DNA of 64,000 nt from the NCBI RefSeq assembly GCF_014698965.1, contig NZ_JACXAE010000126.1:186001-250000 (forward strand). Reading direction: 5' to 3'. The stretch is from Iningainema tapete BLCC-T55. Its GTDB lineage: Bacteria > Cyanobacteriota > Cyanobacteriia > Cyanobacteriales > Nostocaceae. A program made the position numbers and the translations under genes. Positions 14,796-24,004 of this stretch are shown one piece after another (position 1 is the stretch's first letter; every line of letters starts with the position of its first letter). The notes beneath the pieces were generated by a model. It saw only the letters and a program-made list of their open reading frames with translations. It had not been told where the DNA came from and made no database searches.

Positions 14796-17054
14796 ATGTC
14801 TACCAGCAAGCTACTACTGAGATTTGCTAAACCATATCCAGGTTTAATTCTCCTGACGATATTGTTGGGATTTTCTGGAGCTTTATTTAATGGGGTTAGC
14901 ACAGCTCTCATTGTGCCAGTAATTTTAAAAATTGTCGGACAAGAAGTTGATTTAAGTGGAGCGCCGGCAATTCTTAAAAAAATTATGTTTCCTTTCGATA
15001 ATGTACCAGAAAATTACCGTCTCATGGTAATGGCTGGGGCAATTATATTGACGATCGCTTTAAAAAATTTAGCTAGCTATGCAGGTACTTTGTCTTCGAG
15101 TACTTTAACGCGCAAGCTAACTTCCGATATGCGGGAAGCTGGTTTGCGGTTATTGCTGGAAGTTGACTTGGATTATTACGCCAAGATGAGAGTTGGTGAT
15201 TTAATCAACCGTCTTGGTGGAGAAGTCGGTCGTGCTGCAAGTGCTATTGGTGGTACTGTTAAGTTAATTATCCTGCTAATTACTATTTTAGTTTTCGTCG
15301 GTTTGTTACTGTCAATTTCTTGGCAGTTAACAGTTGCTTCGACGATTTTACTGTCTATGGTGACTTTGGTAAATCAGTATGCCATAGCTCGTTCTAAAAA
15401 GTACGGTAAGCAGCTTAGTGATATGTCTAAAGCATATTCGGTAGCTGTGTTGGAAACTTTAAGTGGGATTCGTTTAGTCAAGGCTACGGGTAATGAAGAA
15501 AGAGAGTATAACAGAATTAGCAAGCTGATTCGCGATCGCGAGAAAGCAGATTTCCAATCTCAGGTGAATTCTGAAGCTATTGGTCCAGTCAGTGAGGTAA
15601 TGGGGATTACCGCCCTCATATTAATTGTAATTCTCAGCCGGACTTTTTTTAGCAATCAAATTTCTACCCTTTCCGCAGTACTACTTACATATCTATTGGT
15701 ACTGCTGCGGCTACTACCGTTTATCTCTCAATTAAATACAATCCGTAGCAGCTTTGCGGGAAACGCTACCAGTGTAGAGATGGTAGCTGACTTTTTAAGC
15801 TTGGATAATAAACCTTTAATGGGTAAGGGTAAAGTACCTTACACAAAATTACAGCAAGCAGTGCATTTTAAATGGGTTTCCTTTTCCTACCCCGGTCATG
15901 ATAAGTTGGTACTTAGCGATGTTAATTTATACTTACCGTATGGTACTACCCTAGCTTTGGTAGGTGGCTCTGGTGCGGGAAAGACAACCCTAGCAGACCT
16001 GTTACCCAGATTTTATGACCCGACATCTGGTAGTATTACCATTGACGGTGTTGATTTACGGGAGTATGAGTTGACCTCGCTGCGCAAAGCGATGGGAATT
16101 GTTAGTCAAGATACTTTTCTGTTTAATGACTCTGTACGCAAGAATATTGCCTACGGACGACCAGAGGCAACAGAAGAAGAAGTTATGACCGCAGCTAAGC
16201 TGGCAAATGCCTATGAGTTTATCATTAAATTACCCCAGGGATTTGATACTCTCATAGGCGATCGCGGTGTAATGTTATCTGGGGGACAAAGACAACGCTT
16301 AGCAATCGCCCGAGCTTTGCTACAAGATCCAGAAATTCTCATCCTTGATGAAGCTACCAGTGCTTTGGATACTGTTTCCGAACGTTTGGTGCAAACAGCA
16401 CTGGATAACCTAAGTCGCGATCGTACAACCCTAGTTATTGCCCACCGCCTCTCTACTGTACAAAAAGCCGATCAAATTGCTGTATTAGATCAAGGAAAGG
16501 TTGTGGAGGTGGGAACTCATAACGAACTTTTACAAAAAGGTGGTTACTACTCGCGCTTGTACGCAATGCAATTCGCCGACAAGCAAGAAACTATTAACAA
16601 GCGTCAGCAAAGCTTAGTTCGTATTTCCCATGAAGTTCGCACTAGGCTAAACTCAATGATTGGTTTTCTGCGCTTATTGTTAGATGATATGGCAGAAAAT
16701 TCCGAAGAGCGGCAGCAGTTAATTGCTGAATCCTACAAATCAGCTTTGAAAATTTTCAATATTATAGATGTTTTGGATGATGTTGTTAACCTGCAAACAA
16801 CCTGGGAATCTGTGTCAGTGGATTCAAATCACGGTGTAGCAACTGTGCATCAAACTTTGAAAAGCATTTCTGCTGATTTCCGCACGAGTCTCAATCCTAT
16901 GCTTGGTTCTTTGCGTAACCTGAGCGATGATTTGGTGGATAAGCCGCAAAAACAGAATCAGTTAATTGCTGAAGCTTATCATTCTGCTATGCATTTGCTG
17001 AATAAGTTGGAGCTTTTTGAGGATGGTGTGAAGGTGGAAAAAATGAACCGCTGA
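14796..17054 (+). CDS. MsbA-type ABC exporter fused to two HisKA-like domains
   Basis: A 752-residue protein. Residues 1-~330 are a six-helix exporter transmembrane domain. Residues ~350-595 are the ATPase: Walker A LVGGSGAGKTT (~390), Q-loop, signature MLSGGQRQRLAIARA (~495), Walker B ILILDEATSALD and the switch histidine in VIAHRLSTVQ. Normal members end here. This one adds ~157 residues: SLVRISHEVRTRLNSMIGFL, a HisKA H-box with His612, then a second copy (LKSISADFRTSLNPMLGSLR) in which the histidine is Ala693. No HATPase_c domain follows. As an exporter among glycosyltransferases it probably flips a lipid-linked glycan. The tail may serve for dimerisation or as a phospho-acceptor for another kinase; this is inference. 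Confidence 0.92.
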   Translation: MSTSKLLLRFAKPYPGLILLTILLGFSGALFNGVSTALIVPVILKIVGQEVDLSGAPAILKKIMFPFDNVPENYRLMVMAGAIILTIALKNLASYAGTLSSSTLTRKLTSDMREAGLRLLLEVDLDYYAKMRVGDLINRLGGEVGRAASAIGGTVKLIILLITILVFVGLLLSISWQLTVASTILLSMVTLVNQYAIARSKKYGKQLSDMSKAYSVAVLETLSGIRLVKATGNEEREYNRISKLIRDREKADFQSQVNSEAIGPVSEVMGITALILIVILSRTFFSNQISTLSAVLLTYLLVLLRLLPFISQLNTIRSSFAGNATSVEMVADFLSLDNKPLMGKGKVPYTKLQQAVHFKWVSFSYPGHDKLVLSDVNLYLPYGTTLALVGGSGAGKTTLADLLPRFYDPTSGSITIDGVDLREYELTSLRKAMGIVSQDTFLFNDSVRKNIAYGRPEATEEEVMTAAKLANAYEFIIKLPQGFDTLIGDRGVMLSGGQRQRLAIARALLQDPEILILDEATSALDTVSERLVQTALDNLSRDRTTLVIAHRLSTVQKADQIAVLDQGKVVEVGTHNELLQKGGYYSRLYAMQFADKQETINKRQQSLVRISHEVRTRLNSMIGFLRLLLDDMAENSEERQQLIAESYKSALKIFNIIDVLDDVVNLQTTWESVSVDSNHGVATVHQTLKSISADFRTSLNPMLGSLRNLSDDLVDKPQKQNQLIAEAYHSAMHLLNKLELFEDGVKVEKMNR

Positions 17055-17090
17055 GGCGCAGACGAAAGAAAAGAAGAGAAGAGAAGAGAG

Positions 17091-18296
17091 ATGATGAAGA
17101 GTAATTACGGAAAACACTACGTATTTTTTATTAGGGATGAGTTGCCTAAACCTGAGGCTCATTTGGTTCAGTCTACTAATGCTGCTAATGGTGCAGCTAA
17201 TTTGGGTTACTCGACTGTTTTGGTTTATCCGTATAAGGGACTAACAAATCTCATTGATTTGGTTCGTCCTTTTCAACCGAGAATGACTCCTGTTACTCTG
17301 CTCAAATACTACAACCTCCACGATAAGCTTAAGGTTGCTCCTTTGCCGATGCCTTGGCCTATTGACTATTTTCCCAGTAAGTTCACTGATTCTAATACGA
17401 TCGCCTCAAAGTATTATCTCCCGTTTCATATCCTGCCGACAACTAAGCTTGTTCACAGTCGTGATTGGAATTTTGTCAAAGCAGCCATTAACAATGGTGT
17501 TCCTGCTATATATGAACATCACCACCATGAAAACAAACCGTTTGAAACAGAAGTAGTCAACAGTCCACTTTTTCAAATAGCTGTTACGGTTGCTGATACA
17601 ATCCGCGCCACTATGATCGAAAATGGAATGTCACCAGAAAAAGTGATTAAGCTGCACAACGGTTATAATCGGCTGTTCATGGAAAGGCAGCCAAAAAAAG
17701 CTGCTCAATGGCGCGAAAAACTTTTGGGAGAGAAATATTCACATTTGGTAGTGTATTCTGGAGCGCTACAACAATTTAAAGGTATTGATGTGTTAATTGA
17801 TGTTGCTGGTGAATGCAAGAGTGTTCAATTTGTCTGTGCAGGTGGAAAGGATAAAGAGGTTGCAGATTATCAGCAATTAGCTCGAGAAAAGCAGGTTGAT
17901 AACATTAAATTTTTGGGCTACATTTTGCAAGAAGATTTGGCGTCTTTGCTACAAGCTGCTGATATTTTGGCTCATCCTCATTGTTCGGGAAGTGCCGCAA
18001 CTTTCACTTCTCCTCTCAAGCTGTTTGACTATTTTGCCTCTGGTACTCCTATTGTGGCAACAGAAATTCCTTCTTTGTTGGAGTTTAAGAATACTAAAGC
18101 CATTGCTGCTTGGTGCGAACCAGATGACAAGAGCAAATTTGCTCAAGCTTTGCGACAGGTTTTAGAAACTCATCCCCGTCGCCATGAAGGTTATGCAGAA
18201 AGTGTTGAGTTTGTCAAGCAGTTTTCTTGGGAAAATCGAGCGGCAAAAATTCTGAGTTATGTAGATGAATCTTTCCACCCACCAATACTTAATTAG
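17091..18296 (+). CDS. GT4-family glycosyltransferase
   Basis: A 401-residue GT-B enzyme. The N-terminal domain includes ATKL-type and HSRDWNFVKAAINNGVPAIY segments and a His-rich IYEHHHHENKPFE. The C-terminal Rossmann domain starts at LVVYSGALQQFKGIDVLIDV and contains VQFVCAGGKDKEV, IKFLGYILQEDLASLLQAAD and the donor site SPLKLFDYFASGTPIVATEI. The start at 17091 is one of two adjacent ATGs after a purine-rich GAAGAGAGA site. It lies 36 bp after the ABC exporter gene and 3 bp before the next gene, which indicates one operon. The donor and linkage are not readable from the sequence. Confidence 0.88.
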   Translation: MMKSNYGKHYVFFIRDELPKPEAHLVQSTNAANGAANLGYSTVLVYPYKGLTNLIDLVRPFQPRMTPVTLLKYYNLHDKLKVAPLPMPWPIDYFPSKFTDSNTIASKYYLPFHILPTTKLVHSRDWNFVKAAINNGVPAIYEHHHHENKPFETEVVNSPLFQIAVTVADTIRATMIENGMSPEKVIKLHNGYNRLFMERQPKKAAQWREKLLGEKYSHLVVYSGALQQFKGIDVLIDVAGECKSVQFVCAGGKDKEVADYQQLAREKQVDNIKFLGYILQEDLASLLQAADILAHPHCSGSAATFTSPLKLFDYFASGTPIVATEIPSLLEFKNTKAIAAWCEPDDKSKFAQALRQVLETHPRRHEGYAESVEFVKQFSWENRAAKILSYVDESFHPPILN

Positions 18297-18299
18297 GAT

Positions 18300-19262
18300 A
18301 TGAATAGAAAAGTTGTCGGAATGTTGACGGGATATCCGGGTGTTAACCAAAGCGACTGGCTCTGGCAACAAACACCGCATTTTTTTGGCATTTGGGGTTA
18401 CATTCAGATGTTGGCGAAAGCGCCAAAGCCAGATTTTTTACTGTTGTATAATTTTGCTGGGATCAGAAAAGAATTTAAAAATAAGTATTGGCTTTTTAAA
18501 CCAGAATTAAAAAGTATTCCTTACCCAGAAGAGGAGATGCAATCATTATTGCGTGGTGTGCCAAAGGAAAGAATTATCTTTCTTTGGCGAGAGCCACCTT
18601 TGGAGGAAATTGTCGAAGCAAATATCACTTGCTACGAATGGGCGAAAGACTACTGTGGTTTGATTTCTGCCCCTGATGATGCTTCTCCCCATCCAAATTA
18701 TATGCCCGCTATCTGGTATCACTCCAATTCTTTTCGGGAGTTGAACGAAATGGCACCGCCAGAAAAATTACGTAATTGTAGCTGGATTACTTCTGGAGTT
18801 AACCGCACGGCTAACCATCGTCAGCGTCTTGATTTCTTGCAGCTGTTACAATCAAGTCAAGTTGATTGTGATTTTTACGGGCGCGATTTGCCAGATTGGG
18901 TTAAATCTTCTGGACAATTAGGTAATAAATGGTATGGTATGGCACCGTACTATTATAATTTGGCGATTGAAAATTACGCTGATAACGATTGGTATGTGAG
19001 TGAAAAGCTATGGGATGCCCTTCTAGCTTGGTGCTTACCAATTTATTACGGGGGACCTGCGGCTGACAAGTTGTTGCCACCAGGGAGTTTTGTGCGGTTG
19101 CCTAGCTGGGATGAAAAGGGTTTAAAGTATATTCAAGAATTAACTGCGACACCAGATGCTTGGTATGCTGCTAAGGATGCGATCGCTGAAGCTAGGCAAA
19201 TTATCCTACACAAACTCAATCTTTTAGAATGGACTTCTAACTTTGTGAAAAACCACTCCTGA
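18300..19262 (+). CDS. GT10-like (fucosyltransferase-type) glycosyltransferase
   Basis: A 320-residue protein whose C-terminal half matches the alpha-1,3-fucosyltransferase (GT10) donor domain: FYGRDLPDW, then YYNLAIENYADNDWYVSEKLWDA (family pattern F-x-ENS-x-YVTEK), followed by WCLPIYYGGPAADKLLPPGSF. The N-terminal half contains the EPPLEEIVEAN acceptor-side region. It begins 3 bp after the preceding GT4 gene and is surely co-translated with it. The last 26 bp overlap the 3' end of a convergent minus-strand gene. It is the second fucosyltransferase-like enzyme of the island, but no GDP-fucose synthesis gene is in the window, so the donor sugar is inferred. Confidence 0.82.
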   Translation: MNRKVVGMLTGYPGVNQSDWLWQQTPHFFGIWGYIQMLAKAPKPDFLLLYNFAGIRKEFKNKYWLFKPELKSIPYPEEEMQSLLRGVPKERIIFLWREPPLEEIVEANITCYEWAKDYCGLISAPDDASPHPNYMPAIWYHSNSFRELNEMAPPEKLRNCSWITSGVNRTANHRQRLDFLQLLQSSQVDCDFYGRDLPDWVKSSGQLGNKWYGMAPYYYNLAIENYADNDWYVSEKLWDALLAWCLPIYYGGPAADKLLPPGSFVRLPSWDEKGLKYIQELTATPDAWYAAKDAIAEARQIILHKLNLLEWTSNFVKNHS

Positions 19263-20244
19263 TTCCTCTAGCTTGCTTTTCACGCATAAATCTGTAATAC
19301 AGAAATATTTCTTTGTAGGGAATACTGCGAATCTGCCACTTATATAATTTATCCACAAAATACACCAATTGATCTTTGAAGGGTAGATTCAGCTTTTCCC
19401 ACTCACAAAGGCGACGCAAGCGTTCATTCTTAATCCCCATGTAATGTAGGTAAGTTAATTTCTTACCTTTGTCGTACAAAAGATGATTTTTCTCTTGAAA
19501 ATGCGCTGATGTTACACAAACTCCGGTGTTAAAATCGGAGCTTTCATCTAATGTGAAGTTATACAGTGAGAGATTTTTCTTCAAAGTCATGTATGTGAGT
19601 TTAATCTGCTCACTTAACCAACTTCTGAAAATCTTGATATCACCGTTGGCGAGTTCTTTAAGAAAATAATCTAAATCATTTTGGGCGATCGCACCTCGTT
19701 TAGATGCCCAAAAACCCCCGCAGTGAAAGCGATTTGCTAAAGCCTCTTTGGATTTATAGACATCGTTAAACACTTCAAAAAAATAGTCTACTTCTTTCAA
19801 CCTAATAGCAGTGGTTCTCTGATAATCATGAACAACAAAATCATATTCATCCAGTTTACTAAAAACATGATCTAGAGATTGAAATACCAAAGTATCCAAA
19901 TCTAAATATATAAACTTGTCAAAAGGACCATCAAATGCACAATACTTTCTATGCATTGTTAATATTTCAGTTTTCTTCTCACTTACCCCTTCATGAGGAT
20001 ACTTTTCATATAAGTCGTTGAACTCAGTGATAAATTTCTCCCACTTATCTATTGAAGATCGATCTTCAAATAAAAAGAGATTTTTCCTTTGACCAAGTTC
20101 TTGTTTGATTAAATCCAATTGATCGTTAAAAGGAATAATACATATAGGTATATCTGGACTATAGTTAACCTCTATACTATTGATCAAAGCTATCAATTGG
20201 TCATATACTTTGTCATTTGCTAATAAATAAATGCCCTTCATCAT
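19237..20244 (-). CDS. GT-A-fold sugar transferase of the Npun_R2821/R2822-like family, paralogue 1
   Basis: A 335-residue protein beginning MKGIYLLANDKVYDQLIALI after Met1. The central HRKYCAFDGPFDKFIYLDLDTLVFQ provides the DxD metal site, and CGGFWASKRGAI the acceptor-side loop. The late TSAHFQEKNHLLYDKGKKLT and YLHYMGIK supply the conserved histidines. It shares these blocks with the plus-strand genes at 20672 and 21681. It reads toward the GT10-like gene and overlaps its end by 26 bp, so the transcripts are convergent. The role as a nucleotide-sugar transferase rests on fold-level motifs; the substrate is unknown. The family label is from memory. Confidence 0.75.
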   Translation of the reverse strand: MMKGIYLLANDKVYDQLIALINSIEVNYSPDIPICIIPFNDQLDLIKQELGQRKNLFLFEDRSSIDKWEKFITEFNDLYEKYPHEGVSEKKTEILTMHRKYCAFDGPFDKFIYLDLDTLVFQSLDHVFSKLDEYDFVVHDYQRTTAIRLKEVDYFFEVFNDVYKSKEALANRFHCGGFWASKRGAIAQNDLDYFLKELANGDIKIFRSWLSEQIKLTYMTLKKNLSLYNFTLDESSDFNTGVCVTSAHFQEKNHLLYDKGKKLTYLHYMGIKNERLRRLCEWEKLNLPFKDQLVYFVDKLYKWQIRSIPYKEIFLYYRFMREKQARGIRSGFSQS

Positions 20245-20671
20245 ATCTTTTCACTCTTTTCCTCAAACATACATGATAATTGCTGCAGTTTCATTAATTG
20301 TACGTAATTACGCTGTATTTTTTTAATTACAATCACGTATAAATTACCATAGGAGTATTATTGCTGAAAGTATTTTTAAGTAATTTGTATTTTTACTGAC
20401 TTAGACATTGTGATAGTATCAGTCTAACCGACACGTCAAGGGATGTCCAGCGCATTATCATAGTTAAGATACAACTGCAAATTAGTATAAAAAATATTTT
20501 TCTGGGCAAGACTTCTCAATTAGAAAGTCAATGAGCTATAACATAAAAAATGAGTAAAATATTGAACACTCATTACCAAACACTTTGTATAAGCTATAAC
20601 TATAGTGATAGAATTACTGAAAAACTTATTTGTAATCTGGGCAAATAATCCGGGAGTTTTTGGAGGCTTGA
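20245..20671. promoter_or_regulatory. Divergent promoter region between two paralogous transferases
   Basis: 427 bp of AT-rich DNA between head-to-head paralogues must carry both promoters. TGTGATAGTATCAG near 20408 and TATAACTATAGTGATAG near 20595 are possible regulator or -10 sequences, not verified. A strong ribosome-binding site (GGAGG) precedes the ATG at 20672. No RNA gene or repeat is seen. Confidence 0.4.
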
Positions 20672-21670
20672 ATGAGTGAAGGTATTTACATACTAGCTAA
20701 CGACGTAGTTTACGACCAATTAGTAGCTTTACTCAATAGCATTGAAGCCAACGCTGGAAAAAACTACCCAATTTGCATCATTCCTTATGACGATCGCCTG
20801 TCAGCCGTGCAGCGCGAAATTACCAACAGAAGCAATGTAGAAATATTTGCAGATACAGAGGCGATTGCACGTTGGGAAGATTTTTCCACCCAAGTATGGG
20901 CAGCACATCCTAACGCCTTCAATATTTGGCAGAAAAATGGTATATCAGGAGTTTATCGCATGGGAATGCATCGCAGGTTTTGCACCTTCGATGGTCCCTT
21001 TGATAAATTCATTTATTTAGATGCTGATATTATCGTCCTAAATTCTTTAGATTATATTTTTCAGCAGTTAAATAATAATGAGTTTGTGGTATATGACTTT
21101 CAATATAAAGACCTTAGTCATGTATTTAACGTTAATTCTAATCGCTTGTTAAATATTTTTCCCCAATCCCGCCTAGAATCGGAAATATTTTGTGCTGGTT
21201 TGTATGCGGGAAGGAAAGGAATATTCAACGAAGAACGACGCAATTATCTATTATCCCAATTAAGACAAGGGGAAGCAGAAATACTATACATGAATGCTCC
21301 TGACCAAACTATACTCAACTACATGGTAATGCGGTCAGGAATCACTAGCTATAATTTTGCTCAGCATCTTAGAGAAGATGAAAGAACGGGCTGCTGTGTT
21401 ACCTCTCCTCATTTTGAAACACGAGATCATATTTTGTATGACAAAGGCAATAGGTTAACTTATCTTCACTATATTGGTTTGTCATCTAAATTGTTTAGCA
21501 GTGTATGTGCTGGAGAAAATATCGATTTTCCTTACCGAGAACTTTTCTTGCATTATCGGTATTTACATCAACAAGATTTACGTCCCAAGTTCAAGAGTAA
21601 GCCCAAAGCTTACAACGCACCACCCAGTTTAGCTACACGTATTTTAAGAAAGTTAAAATTAGCTCTTTGA
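20672..21670 (+). CDS. GT-A-fold sugar transferase, paralogue 2
   Basis: A 332-residue protein: SEGIYILANDVVYDQLVALL at the N-terminus, IPYDDRLSAVQ, then HRRFCTFDGPFDKFIYLDAD with the DxD motif, EIFCAGLYAGRKGIF, and TSPHFETRDHILYDKGNRLT with YLHYIGL. It shares long blocks with the divergent gene at 19237-20244 and fewer with the next gene, pointing to local duplication followed by inversion. The start is well defined by GGAGG 6 bp upstream. The last ~25 residues are basic. The next gene starts 10 bp downstream. Confidence 0.75.
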   Translation: MSEGIYILANDVVYDQLVALLNSIEANAGKNYPICIIPYDDRLSAVQREITNRSNVEIFADTEAIARWEDFSTQVWAAHPNAFNIWQKNGISGVYRMGMHRRFCTFDGPFDKFIYLDADIIVLNSLDYIFQQLNNNEFVVYDFQYKDLSHVFNVNSNRLLNIFPQSRLESEIFCAGLYAGRKGIFNEERRNYLLSQLRQGEAEILYMNAPDQTILNYMVMRSGITSYNFAQHLREDERTGCCVTSPHFETRDHILYDKGNRLTYLHYIGLSSKLFSSVCAGENIDFPYRELFLHYRYLHQQDLRPKFKSKPKAYNAPPSLATRILRKLKLAL

Positions 21671-21680
21671 GGATGAAGTA

Positions 21681-22610
21681 ATGAAACGGGGAATATACAT
21701 TATTGCTAATGATAAAGTGACAGACCATGCGATCGCACTACTCAACAGTATCAGATTGTATGACAAAGACACACCAATTGTCATGATTCCATACGATGAC
21801 AATTACCATAAAATAGCCGATACCCTTACCCAATACTACGGAGTTCAAATCTACGAAGACTTAGACTTCATCGACAGACTATCAAAAAAACTACACGATG
21901 TCTTTGGGAGCAAATTTTTTGCCCGCCCCAATCAATTCCGAAAGCAAGCATGTTGGTTTGGACCATTTGATGAATTTTTGTACATAGATACAGATATAGT
22001 TGTTTTTGAAAAAATAGTTGATAACCTTAACTACCTGAATACCTATGATTTTATTTGTTGCGACTATCAACATTCAGGTGGAATCACAAATGTATTTACA
22101 CCCAAAGTTTTAGAAGAAAAAGTATTTACAACAGAAGAAATTAAGGATATTTTCAACGGTGGTTTTTGGGGAGCAAAGAAAAACGTAATCACAGAACAAG
22201 ACTTGTACGAAACCTTTGCTGAATGTGCCGCCCATCCAGAATACTTTGATTTTTCCCAAAAAACTTCTGACCAACCAATTATAAACTATATGCTACTTAA
22301 GCGGATTCCACGCCGCTTTAACATAGTTCGTCGAGAAGGGAAAGCACCAGGTAATTGGGGGGGAAGTCCTCACTTTCAAACACAAGGACACGTACTAATT
22401 GATCCCGCAGTTAATCAACCCCTACAATATCTACACTGGGCAGGCATTCGCATTGAACCTGGTTGCCCCTACTGGGAGATTTGGGAACATTACCGCAATC
22501 TCAATCCCGCCATCCCACCCGCAGTTTTTCCTACGCCAGTCAAAAAAAGCCAGTGGCAACAAACTGTAGATAACCTCAAAAATCAACTGCGACAAATTAA
22601 AAAGCTGTAG
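21681..22610 (+). CDS. GT-A-fold sugar transferase, paralogue 3
   Basis: A 309-residue protein: KRGIYIIANDKVTDHAIALL, IPYDDNYHKIADTL, CWFGPFDEFLYIDTDIVVFE (DxD), DIFNGGFWGAKKNVI and GGSPHFQTQGHVLIDP with LQYLHWAG. It is the most diverged of the three neighbouring paralogues. It forms an operon with paralogue 2 (10-bp gap, GAGGATGAAG ribosome-binding site). Its stop codon (TAG, 22608-22610) lies inside an interspersed TAGAGACG hairpin, so the natural C-terminus may have been altered slightly by the repeat. Confidence 0.75.
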   Translation: MKRGIYIIANDKVTDHAIALLNSIRLYDKDTPIVMIPYDDNYHKIADTLTQYYGVQIYEDLDFIDRLSKKLHDVFGSKFFARPNQFRKQACWFGPFDEFLYIDTDIVVFEKIVDNLNYLNTYDFICCDYQHSGGITNVFTPKVLEEKVFTTEEIKDIFNGGFWGAKKNVITEQDLYETFAECAAHPEYFDFSQKTSDQPIINYMLLKRIPRRFNIVRREGKAPGNWGGSPHFQTQGHVLIDPAVNQPLQYLHWAGIRIEPGCPYWEIWEHYRNLNPAIPPAVFPTPVKKSQWQQTVDNLKNQLRQIKKL

Positions 22611-22635
22611 AGACGCGAAATACGAAGTCTCTACA
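22606..22635. repeat. Interspersed hairpin, TAGAGACG family, overlapping a stop codon
   Basis: TGTAGAGAC...GTCTCTACA with partly paired inner bases. It begins within the last codons of the 21681-22610 gene and supplies its stop codon. Confidence 0.75.
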
Positions 22636-22661
22636 ACTATTTAAATCATATTTTTTAGTAG

Positions 22662-22688
22662 GTTGGGTTAAGCGCAGCGCAACCCAAC
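22662..22688. repeat. Interspersed palindrome, GTTGGGTT type
   Basis: GTTGGGTT (22662-22669) and AACCCAAC (22681-22688) enclose AAGCGCAGCGC. I recognise this as a dispersed palindrome common in cyanobacterial genomes. Here it follows the glycan island. Confidence 0.75.
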
Positions 22689-22867
22689 AAAAACCTTGCA
22701 ATTAAGATGCAAACCACACACTTACCTGTAAGGACTTTTACTGGAAATTATGTAAAGTTTTGTATTTAAGTCGCATAACTCCTTTTTTTAAATTAGATAA
22801 ACACATAAGCAGTGTAGTAACTCACTTTCCCAGGTAAATACAAGGTAATGTTCACAAAGGTGTTTCT

Positions 22868-24004
22868 ATGTCGGACAATCTTGAAGATCTTTTTGAGAAA
22901 AAAGTTAGTAAATTGAAGCAGCAGCAAAGAAAGCGCTTAGTTAAGATAGTTGGGGTGCTTTTACTAATTATATTTATATTTATAGGATTTGCAAATAATA
23001 CTCGTCTATTTAATAAACCTACACCACCTGTAGTCAAATCACCTTGGCCTTGGAAAGATCGACAGACGATTCATCCCAGTGTTGCCAATATGCCCTCCAA
23101 GGTAGAAACAAGTATTAAATCTGTGGCAGAATATATTGCTCAACAGGAGTCAGATCCATACTTACGAATTAAAGCCTTGCATGACTATGTTGTGAGTCGG
23201 GTTACTTATGATTTAGATGTGCTGAAAACAGCAAAACGACCTCCTCAAGATGCTGAAACTGTTTTTCACACTCATATAGCGGTTTGCGAGGGTTATGCTA
23301 ATCTCTTCAGGGCATTGGGGCGATCGCTCAATATGGATGTTGAGTATATTAAGGGAAAAATTCGTAAAGATTTAGCTCCTCTCGACTTAATTCCTCCGAC
23401 GAAAATAATTTTCAATCCCCAATATGATTGGACACTTCATGCTTGGAATGCAGTCAAAGTTTTAGATAATTGGCAATTAGTTGATACAACCTGGGATGAC
23501 AGTACTTCATCGGATACTTCATATAATGCAAACTATCTAATGCTTCCTCCGGAAGCAATGATTGTGAGTCATTTTCCCGAACAGTCACATTGGCAACTAT
23601 TACATCTAACTCAAGACAAGATTGCTTTTGAAAAAAAGCCCATTCTCACACCTGAATTTTTTGCCGAAGAATTAGTGCTAATTTCACCAAATGAACATCA
23701 AACAAATGTTCAAAAAGTCGCTGTTATTAGAATTAAAAGTCCGGTAAATTACCAGCAAAAAATTGTAGCTGTCTTTACTAAAACACAAGCCCAATCTTTT
23801 TTGGACTTATTTTTACGTAAAAGTAATCAATTTGCTGAAGAAACAAGACGACAAGATCTCAAACTGTGCCAGAGTCAAAGGAATGCACAAGGAGAAACTC
23901 AAATCTCCTGTCAGTTTCAAGAACGAGGAGATTATCAAGTTTTTGTGTACAGTATAGGCAGAAAAAATCTTGCCATTGCTCAATTTAAATTTCATGCTGC
24001 ATAG
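22868..24004 (+). CDS. Membrane-anchored transglutaminase-like protein
   Basis: A 378-residue protein. After a basic start (KQQQRKRLVK) comes one membrane helix (VGVLLLIIFIFIGFA), so the rest is probably periplasmic. Residues ~95-230 have the transglutaminase-like (papain-fold) catalytic triad: Cys in HIAVCEGYANLFRALG, His in DWTLHAWNAVKVL and Asp in QLVDTTWDD. In bacteria this fold mostly cleaves or rearranges peptide bonds in envelope proteins. The C-terminal ~130 residues look like a beta-rich domain. It reads toward an MFS gene and overlaps its 3' end by 20 bp. The substrate is unknown. Confidence 0.85.
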   Translation: MSDNLEDLFEKKVSKLKQQQRKRLVKIVGVLLLIIFIFIGFANNTRLFNKPTPPVVKSPWPWKDRQTIHPSVANMPSKVETSIKSVAEYIAQQESDPYLRIKALHDYVVSRVTYDLDVLKTAKRPPQDAETVFHTHIAVCEGYANLFRALGRSLNMDVEYIKGKIRKDLAPLDLIPPTKIIFNPQYDWTLHAWNAVKVLDNWQLVDTTWDDSTSSDTSYNANYLMLPPEAMIVSHFPEQSHWQLLHLTQDKIAFEKKPILTPEFFAEELVLISPNEHQTNVQKVAVIRIKSPVNYQQKIVAVFTKTQAQSFLDLFLRKSNQFAEETRRQDLKLCQSQRNAQGETQISCQFQERGDYQVFVYSIGRKNLAIAQFKFHAA

